DNA from: Dirofilaria immitis | Lineage: Eukaryota; Nematoda; Chromadorea; Rhabditida; Onchocercidae | Length of the DNA stretch: 64,000 nucleotides | Reading direction: 5' to 3' | Assembly (NCBI GenBank): GCA_024305405.1 | Contig: JAKNDB010000087.1 | Coordinates: 5,210,501 to 5,274,500, forward strand | Notes under the pieces: generated by a model | Databases searched by the model: none | Seen by the model: only the letters and a program-made list of their open reading frames with translations | What the model was told of the DNA's origin: nothing | Shown here: piece by piece, positions 55,181-64,000 of the stretch | Position numbering within the stretch: position 1 is the stretch's first letter | How the letters are laid out: each line of letters begins with the position of its first letter | Program-made: the position numbers and the translations under genes

Positions 55181-58100
55181 AACAACTTATGGGCAAACAA
55201 TATAATCAATCGAAGATTTCCACAGGAAGCATCCTTTTCTTCCACTTGATATTAATTTATAGCGATCGAGATTATGTGGAAAAAGTTCAAGGTAGCCCAT
55301 GATTCCAAAAGCTGATGTTTTTTTTGCATACTATTTACTTTGCTGATAAAGATATTGCTTCGATATCGTTCGTCTAATATAAAAAATTCTTATACAATGT
55401 TGCATACTGAGACGTTCATGCGTACATTTTTCTAAGAAATAATGATTTTTGCTGATGAAAAACTTCTAATACAATTATTCACTAAATATAGTTGTAATTG
55501 ATGAATTGATGAGCTGATAAAAATATCAAAAATGATTTAGTTTTCCTTCCATGTTTTATTCATTTTTTGGAACGCAAATATTTGCAGAATTAATTGATGA
55601 CATCTGAATATATTAAGTACAATAATTTAAAGTTAAAACAAATTAGAATCAGCAATCAAAAATTGTTACGATACTCGTAAAGAATGTAAAGAAATTTCAA
55701 TGAATGTATTAAATTGTAAAACAGTTTATATGCAACGACTTTTCAAAATTTAATTTCTCCTGGTGAACAGTCAGAAAAATTTTGAATTATATTCGCACCT
55801 AAAATGTGTTTTATAGCTCATTCAAAACCGATTGTACCTAAAAAAGTGATAGAAAAAGAGAACGGATTGCTTCAGAATTGAGAATGGATAAAAAATTAAA
55901 TTATTGAAAAAAATAAAAAGTTAATGAGATTGAGTTAATATAATAATTTTGCACTTCTTTGTGTTTATTGTATTCGCTATTTTTAGGCAAAATTAAAATT
56001 AAAGCGATCAAGAGATTTTTATACAAAAAAGCAAAGAGACAATAAAAAATATGTAAAGATTAATTTTTTTGCAGAAAATTTTTATTAAATTTTCAGCGAT
56101 CAAAGCAATGAAATAATGGCAGTAAAATTAATTTATTGATGTCTGCTAAAAATTCATTCAAATATTTATTCAAATTTACACGCAAAATAAATGAAGAAAG
56201 GTGCTTTCTTTTGAAAGAAAAAGAAAAGTGGCTTCTTCGTGGGGCAAATTATTTCAATAGCGGTTAAGCCATCTTATTATCTAAAAAATTCAAAGTCAAA
56301 TATATCTAATATTTGTTTATCAAGAAGTATATTGTAAGATACTATCGAAAGAAATCATAATAGTCCTCCAACAGCGATCAAATTAAACTCTGAAAAAAAA
56401 AGAATTTAAAAACATAATTCAAATTTTATGCGATCATAGAAATGAATATAATTTCATCACTGATACTTAACTGAATAGTGAATGATTGATTGCATTCTAA
56501 TTAAGTATCTTATTCTTTGTGCATAAAAGTATGCAGCAGTTTTGAGTAATCCTGTAATACATAAAAATTAAAACGATGCTAAGACAAATTCAAGAATTTG
56601 AATGCATATTCAGGTAAATATATTTTAAAATATGTATAAATGATTATTACTAATTTTATTGATTTGAACAAAATTTTTGCATTTATTTTGATAATGTTAC
56701 CAATGCAAAAATCAGCAATTTTTAGATCTGTGATTAGGAATAAGGAAATAGCTTGTTAGGATTGCTTAATTAATAAAACTTGCGTTAAAAATATTCTAAG
56801 CAGTTAAAAATGAAATTTTAATTGCTCAGAATAATTTTGAAAAGCTGAAGAATAAAAATCTGTATTGCGCAAACAGAAAGTCCATAAGACTTATTTAAAT
56901 TTCTCTAAATCAATTTTTTAAAGTTCCCAGCGGAAATTTCTAGTCTTCTCATAATTCTTGTTTTAATAATTTCCTCTCACACAACTTTTTGGACATTTTT
57001 TATAATGTCGAATGTGAAATAAAATAATATTCCCATGCCATTTAAACACGAACTATCTGGCCCAGCTCTTCAACTCCTTTGATATTAATCAGTATTAGAA
57101 GGACCTAAATAATAAGCAAAATCTTTTTGTTTTTATGTATTAGTGATTTCTATTCCTTTGGAATATTTTTATTTAGAAATAGGTCTTTTAAAAGAAAAGC
57201 TTCTTCATTCAGAAAAGAACTTTTCTGGATTATTGATTGTTTGAGCTAAGTGAATGGACTTATTTTTATCATTTTGTTATTGGCTGAGCAAATTTTAAAA
57301 TGTAGGAGAGAAATGGAAAAAAGAATTCATAAATTTTAAAAGAATTTTGAAGGGATAAAAGAAAAGTTTCAGAGTATACCTGTTTTTAAAAATTCTTTCT
57401 CACATTTTTGGAAGTTCACTGTCTCTTTTTTCCCATTTTATTTTTTCCGAGAACATTTTTTGGAGCTTCAATAGTGTTAGGTGATATTCTTTTACAACTG
57501 AAATTTTTAAAATAAATGTTGAAAGTAAGATTAATGGATAAAAAATGTTAAATGTAAATTTTCGAAATTTAGCTGATTATAGAAACTTGAAATATGCAGC
57601 TTGAGTTCAGTAAAAAATTAGAAAAGTGATTTTCTTAATAATATCTTTTGAATGAACAAAAACCACTTTTCGAAGCGCTGAAATTTGTTAGCATTTTCAG
57701 ATGTACGTTCTTCAGCGACACATAACTATTTAAAAAAGGTGGCAGTCATGTCAGAAAAATTGATTTGAGACATAAAATTCATTTAAATATCAATAGCAAA
57801 ATTTGTAGAAAGCTTGGTGCTTATAGCGAAGAATCTGAATGAAAATGGAGCAAAAAATTGATACAACAAAAATTAAGGTTAAATCTTTCTAGAATACTAT
57901 TAGAATTCCTTTGTTAAATTTTTGGAAATCTTCCTTTAAATAATTTGATTTCAGTCTTGATTTTAATCTTATCATAGATCAAAGAAGAACTAAATCTTAT
58001 AACTGTAGTGCTATTATTGAATTTACAACTCTGAAATTTATCAATCAAGTTTGATATTATTCCTCCACTTAAATATTCTTCATGTATGCGTAATTAAAAT

Positions 58101-61100
58101 ATCGTCGACTTTAGTTTAGCAGTAACTGTGTAAAAAACTCTATCGCTTATCATAACTCTTTTTCATTTTGTTTGATTGATTAGAAAGCATGTTTTTTGAA
58201 CCAATAGCAGATCAGAACTTATTTTGTAATGAAATGTTTAAGAGACTTAAGTTGTAAAAGAGAAGAAAAATATCAAAATTTATAAGAAAGATTCTACAAT
58301 TTGGAATTTTTTTCTTCAGTTGAAATCTAAATTCAATCGAGAAACACTCATCCGAACACTATTTTTATGTATCGTAAAAATACAGTGAAGTATTTAAAAC
58401 TAGGTATTGCGGGAAAGATAACAATGTATCAAATCTACATTACATTAAATTTTCTTCAAATGCTCATTTATAATAAACTGATTTTTGCAAAATTTTTCTG
58501 TAATAATGAGAAAATGTGATTCATAAATATTTTGATATTTTAAACATTCTCCTTTTGAAGTCATTCATCAATCTCTTTCATTGTATTATAGAACTATAAA
58601 AAATGCTTCGCCAGTGATGTAAAGTCTAGATTCAGTAGATGAGAAGTTTTCAAATATTGTTTCTACAGATAAGTTTCATTATGAATTATCTATGAATGAA
58701 AAAAGGAATGACTATGGGCGAATAGGAGTCTGAGCACCTCTTTTTCAGTAGCAATCGTTTCATTAAAACAATAGAAAACAAGCAATCGTTTCATTAAAAC
58801 AATAGAAAACAGAGTCAAATGGAGGAGAAAAATTAAAATCTTTAGTTTTCATTTTCGGAATTTGGGAATTAATTTCACTCAAAATTTTTTATTTAATTGT
58901 TAAATAATATTGCAATCATGAGAAATAGATTTCAGAAAGTCTCAAATTTTAATTCCGATTTTACTTTTTCATTCCTCTTCTACCATTTTTTGCTTAATTA
59001 CAAATTTATAAAAAGAAAAAGTAAAAATCTGTAAAAAAATCATAACAAAATCATTGGATTTAAAAAAACTATTAATTTGCAATTAGAGAAATTTTTTATC
59101 TTCCGATCGCCTGATTCTATTTCTAGTGAATTTTTTCTGAATTCTACAAAATACTTCAATACATTTCAAAAAGAACAAAGTGATTACTGTAGGTTTGATA
59201 GAATAAGATAGAATATAACCATTCATAACAGATGTCCTCATTTGAAAATTGTAGAATATTTTTTTAATCTAAAAGTTTTTCTACTTTTTTGTGAGAAATT
59301 TAAAGTAGAAGGTTTATGTCCAATGAAGCTGATTAGTTCCATGATGATCAAAAGTTTGAAGTCTACTTCTCAAAGCCTGAATATTTATACGAAGTCTTAA
59401 TCTTTTTTCAAACTTTCCCACACTAACTGTTTTTAGATAATTATGGATTGGATTGAAAATGATTTCCAGTTTGTTGAGAGTTGTTAACTTAGAATTTGGA
59501 ATATATCATCACTCACTCATTAACGATGCTGATTCTTATTAGATAATGGATAATTTAATTCAACTTTTCAGGCATTATTTTACATATATGCAGCATATGT
59601 GTTGCGCTTGAAATTTCATATATATTTTTCTTCACACCCATAATTGATGATGAGATATCCAATGGAGCAATCAAAATTGAAAATGGAGTTCATACACATC
59701 AATCAGTCATATGAGAGACATTTGTGAAATTTCAGGAGCTCTGGTAATTACAATTGTCTCAATAATCAAGATGATATGATTACAACGAAAAATATATTAA
59801 TGAAAAAATTCACCACAAATTTTAAATTCTGAAAAAGCTGAAAAAAATTTTAAAAATTTATCATCGCTTGTCATTTTTGTTCTTACGTTTTGCATAAAAA
59901 TTGACCACACACAAATAACTTTTACATAGATGGGATTGATATACTGATATGAAATAGGATCGAATTTGTAATTAATAAACATTATTTTGTTCTGCTTTAT
60001 TCCATTACGTTATCTTAGAGATTGCATTATATTATAAAAAAGTATAAAAGAAAATGTAAAAGTTTGTTGGCTTAGAGTTAGAGCATGTACAATGTAAAAT
60101 AGTAAGAAGATATTATTCGTTGAATTAAATTAAATCTCAATCCAGCTAAATCCAATCCTTTCTTCTATATGCATGTCAACTCTTTATTAAAGTTATTATG
60201 CCCGAAGGAACTCAATTTGAATGTTGTTGATGTGAAAAATCTTTCTAGCAATTTTCGACTCTTTCATTGCATTAGTCAAAACTAAATTTCGAAAAAGTCG
60301 TAAAAGTAAGTTTTTATTTGACAGCTTTCGAACTTTTATATAGTTATTGAAAGTATAAATAGATTTCGAATTTAAGCATAATTTTTGACATTTTAACATT
60401 TAATGAGGATCATATTCTTGAACCAACAGAACTGAAATACTGGAATAAGAAAATAAGACAAACGAAATAAAAATCACCGAAAAGAGAAAAGCAGAAATTC
60501 TAGTAGAAAGTTATTTTCAAATTAATTTGGAAGGAAAGCTTGCATTTTCAGAATATTTCAAAAATGTCGCTCGCTTACTGCACTTCTGGAAATATATTTC
60601 TCGAATGTAATTGAAATAAAATTATGGAAAACTGTAAAAAATTTTAATATGAGAAAGAGAGGCAAAAAAGACTTTCTATTCATTTCGAGAACAATTTTAA
60701 GAATAAGAAAACAAAACGCGTTAAAATGATTACTTTTTTGCTTCAATTCTCCATTATCATTTTTCAGTGAAGCCAAAATTGAAGTGTAGACAGAATTTCA
60801 AAATAATAAGGAAAAATGGAGGAATTCTTTCTTCGATTATATATGCTTATATAATCAAAAATATGAATATAATGAAATAGATTATTATTGATTACTTTTG
60901 CAAATTTACTAAACAGTTTTTTAATAAATAATTCTTTTGAGCAATGATGTGATACCTGATTAAATTTCCAAAAATATTGAGAAGTACGATATTTGAACTT
61001 CATCTTTAAACTGGAATACATTTACGTTATTTATATTCAATATTCTTCTGCGAACTTTTTCATTCGTAGAGATAAAATCGGAAGAAAGAATAACTGATGC

Positions 61101-64000
61101 GCTGCTTAATTTAAGCTCTTCTCATTAATCCCTCCAGGCACAAAATATATTTGAAGCATTTTTCACTTATTACGGGAATCTTTTTTTCCTATGTAATCAC
61201 TGTACATTCTCAAAATGCTACAGATAAAATTATACTTTTTATTACTGATACTCCAAAACTAATCAACCAGATAGTGCTTGATAAGAAAAAGGCATTTGAT
61301 TGAATCAGCCTTGAAGATGATTACATCCTTTATCTCTGCGAATAAACAAGTTCAAAAAGAAATCCTATGTATAAACTGTATAAATATCATTCGAATTTAA
61401 TGTTAAATTTTTTAAAAATTTATTTCGATATTTTTGGCGAATTAGAATAAAGATCAGCGCATCATCGGTCAAAGTAAGGATTTACTGAAAAAGTGAAGTA
61501 AGTAGTAATCCTTTCAACATTAATTACTTATACCACAGATTTACGCTTTTAAATAATGCAAATTTATAGTTCTGATATTATCTTCGACAGCGATATTTGT
61601 TTAGTAAGTAAAAAGAATGCCTACACTGGTTTCTGCTTAAGATAGGAAAGAATTAAATCACAATTTATCGTTCATTTATTGGTTAACCAATTCAATTTCG
61701 TGGTGAAGAATTACCGACCATTTTAATTTATGCAGATGTAATTATTTGATGCTGGATAGATTAACATATGATATTAGTGACGATACATAACAAAACAACA
61801 TTAAGATATAACAAAAAATATAAGTAATAAATACTATGAAATACTATACTCATTGATACCTGATTGCCTTATAACGCTAATTGATTAAATTTGCATGTCG
61901 TAGCAATAATTATATTATTTCTTTCATCAAACGAAATAATGCAAAATAATACAATTTCCATTTTTATTTACACTGCATAAAGCCATTTATTGTTAATGAT
62001 AATTCATCCGAAGAGAAATGCATTAATAACTAAAAGGTAGTAAGTTGCCAATAAACAAATTTATAAATGAAAAATATTTGTTGTCCGAATAATGACAATT
62101 TCAAATGCGAACCATAAGAACATTGTTGACATAATTTTTATCATTTAATTTTCTAACTCATTGGCACTTCTTTATCAACCATATCAAAATATTTATTCCA
62201 TGCATTTGTAATTAATTTCGCCAATTGTTCTATGCTTTTTCTCCTTCCAAACAATCTGATGTTTTTCATATAACATTTCCAACTAATCTTTTACTTAAGT
62301 TTTGTAATTTTTTGGCACTTTTGTTGTTTCGGGAAAACCCATAGACATTGAATAGCTATACAAATTTTAACCAGTAATGAGTAAGTGAACTGATCATAGA
62401 ACTTTGACATATTGAATAATTCAAAAGCATTAAAAAAAAGTATCGAAAGAAGTAAGATAATCTTTAGAAGTAGATTAAAAAACTAGTTATTCTACTTCCG
62501 ATTAAAAAAGCCTGAACAACATATCCAAATATAAACTGCACCATTTTAGGATAGTTTTTGCAAATGATGAAGATAACTGCTGTGACATATCGATCGCTGA
62601 TTAATATGGATTTCAGAAATTTGACATACAGGAAGTTTAATCATAAATAAACTGAAAAGTATGGTAACTGACACATCATTCAAGGGATTTGAATTCATTT
62701 AGTGCTGCGATATATCTGATATTCAAGACTTAATTATTTAAAATCAATTTGAAATCAAAATTGCAGGACGATTTTCTTTCTTTAAAGGATTATTAAAAGC
62801 AATGAAATTCTTAAAGCTATGAAACACTGCAACGCGATATTTCGAATAAAATTTTGAATAATTCAAATAAATAACAAATTTCAGAATATATGCATTGCAA
62901 ATAATCCAAGTTCAAATTCTCTATTTTTATAAAATAGTGTTAAAGCTCTGCGTTCTGAAGGAATGTTTCAATTTTGCTTTTCAATACTCTATGAATACGG
63001 TAAAAAATGGGCCATAGAAAGAAGTTCTGATAGACAAAATTTTTCTCCCTTGTTTTGGTAGTGATCCTTCCATATTGAAAAGCTGTCACTGTATATCACT
63101 ATATAATACTCATTATTATTATTTATATTAATAATGAATATTATCTTAGTCTATAGGACTAAAGATTTATGCGAATAAAATTAATCGTTACCATAATAAA
63201 ATGACTTGATTTTTGCGAAGTTCCTCCAGCTTTTTAAATTACGACTATTATAGTCCTGAGAAAAAACGGATGAAATAATTGACTGAAACATTCAGAAAAC
63301 TAGATAATAGTTTTCCTAATAAATTTTAAAAGTATACCAGCTATTTTTAATTGCAAAGAAGTAATAATTTACCGAATTTTTGCTAAGCCATAATCTAAGC
63401 CTCCAAATTCACTAATTAATAAAATTGCTACATTTCTATAACTGTGTAACATCAGTAATATCTTTGCTTGCAGATTCTTAAAGTCTTTGCTTAATCTAAA
63501 ACTGGCACAATATTCTGATTTTTTCAGTTAAGATTCATTGACATCAAATTAATTAATTATGCTTACCATCAACTCTTCTCTTTAGTTGTTAGTACAGCAG
63601 AGATAATTAAAACAAAAGCATGACGAAATTCATACAAGATTCACGGTTTTATGAATTTTGGAATATCGTTGCAAAATTAATGGAAAAGTTAATCTGAACA
63701 GTCGATTCTGTAATTCGAAGTCTTCATTTATACCGTAAGTTGAAGAAAAACATGGAAAATAGAAAAATAATTCGAATTTTAGAAAATCTACTATACCTTG
63801 ATTGAAATAATAATTTGCATCAAAATATAGCAAATTACATGAGAGATGAAATTTTATTGTAAAGTTATTTTGAAATATTCTCTTATCCAAAATAATTACA
63901 TGTATGAAGCTTGATGAAAGAATTGGTAAGATTATCCTCAACAAAAATAATATGCATGATTGATCAAAGATAAAACTTCTGATGATGTGACATAATTGAA
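55181..64000. other. 8.8 kb with no supported gene
   Basis: Very AT-rich. Both strands carry only short open stretches; the longest is about 104 codons at 63630-63944 on minus, of a size and composition expected by chance. No splice-consistent chains, no RNA-gene boxes and no terminal repeats were noticed. The start of this stretch should include the chemoreceptor promoter. It contains the 31-bp tandem duplication at 58751-58811. Confidence 0.55.
58751..58811. repeat. 31-bp tandem duplication
   Basis: The string beginning GCAATCGTTTCATTAAAAC at 58751 is repeated exactly from 58782. Confidence 0.9.

Noticed and set aside
63630..63944. 104-codon minus-strand open frame
   Set aside because: Open stretches of this length are expected by chance over this much AT-rich sequence on six frames. 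No motif, no neighbouring exon.

Overview
The window is nuclear DNA of a nematode, most likely a filarial or related clade III parasite (inference). It is strongly AT-rich, and its genes have many small exons with short introns ending in TTTCAG-type acceptors. It carries a cuticle collagen, a nematode-type chemoreceptor GPCR and an SH2-tyrosine kinase of the Fer/Fps-like class that is expanded in nematodes. No RNA gene, CRISPR array, virus or toxin gene was recognised.

Layout: 1-10510 (+) SLC4 bicarbonate/anion transporter, open at the left edge; 11953-15233 (+) an unrecognised type I membrane protein; 15234-20609 gene-poor with doubtful exons; 20610-22241 (-) PDCD10/CCM3; 23963-24958 (+) small single-pass membrane protein; 29330-31165 (-) cuticle collagen; 34878-38849 (-) CAAP1-like protein; about 38990-39442 (+) 3' part of an unrecognised gene; about 40150-44388 (+) spliceosome factor CWC22; about 45608-48971 (+) SH2-tyrosine kinase; 52635-55180 (-) 7TM chemoreceptor-like gene; 55181-64000 no gene seen. 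The genes are not an operon and serve unrelated jobs (ion transport, splicing, signalling, cuticle, chemosensation).

The most consistent hidden signal is technical but decisive for anyone reading this window. Nearly every recognisable gene is broken by one or more single-base shifts, and nearly all are repaired by adding exactly one base to a homopolymer run. Family homology and splice phase agree on the repairs. The genes are therefore probably intact and the sequence has systematic homopolymer undercounts. Biological points of interest are a Fer-like kinase that has lost both the HRD arginine and the activation-loop tyrosine, a foldback/MITE-like element with 60-bp arms in an SLC4 intron, a tRNA-derived SINE-like element in a CAAP1 intron, an altered substrate-loop motif in the SLC4 transporter, and two proteins that I could not assign to any family.
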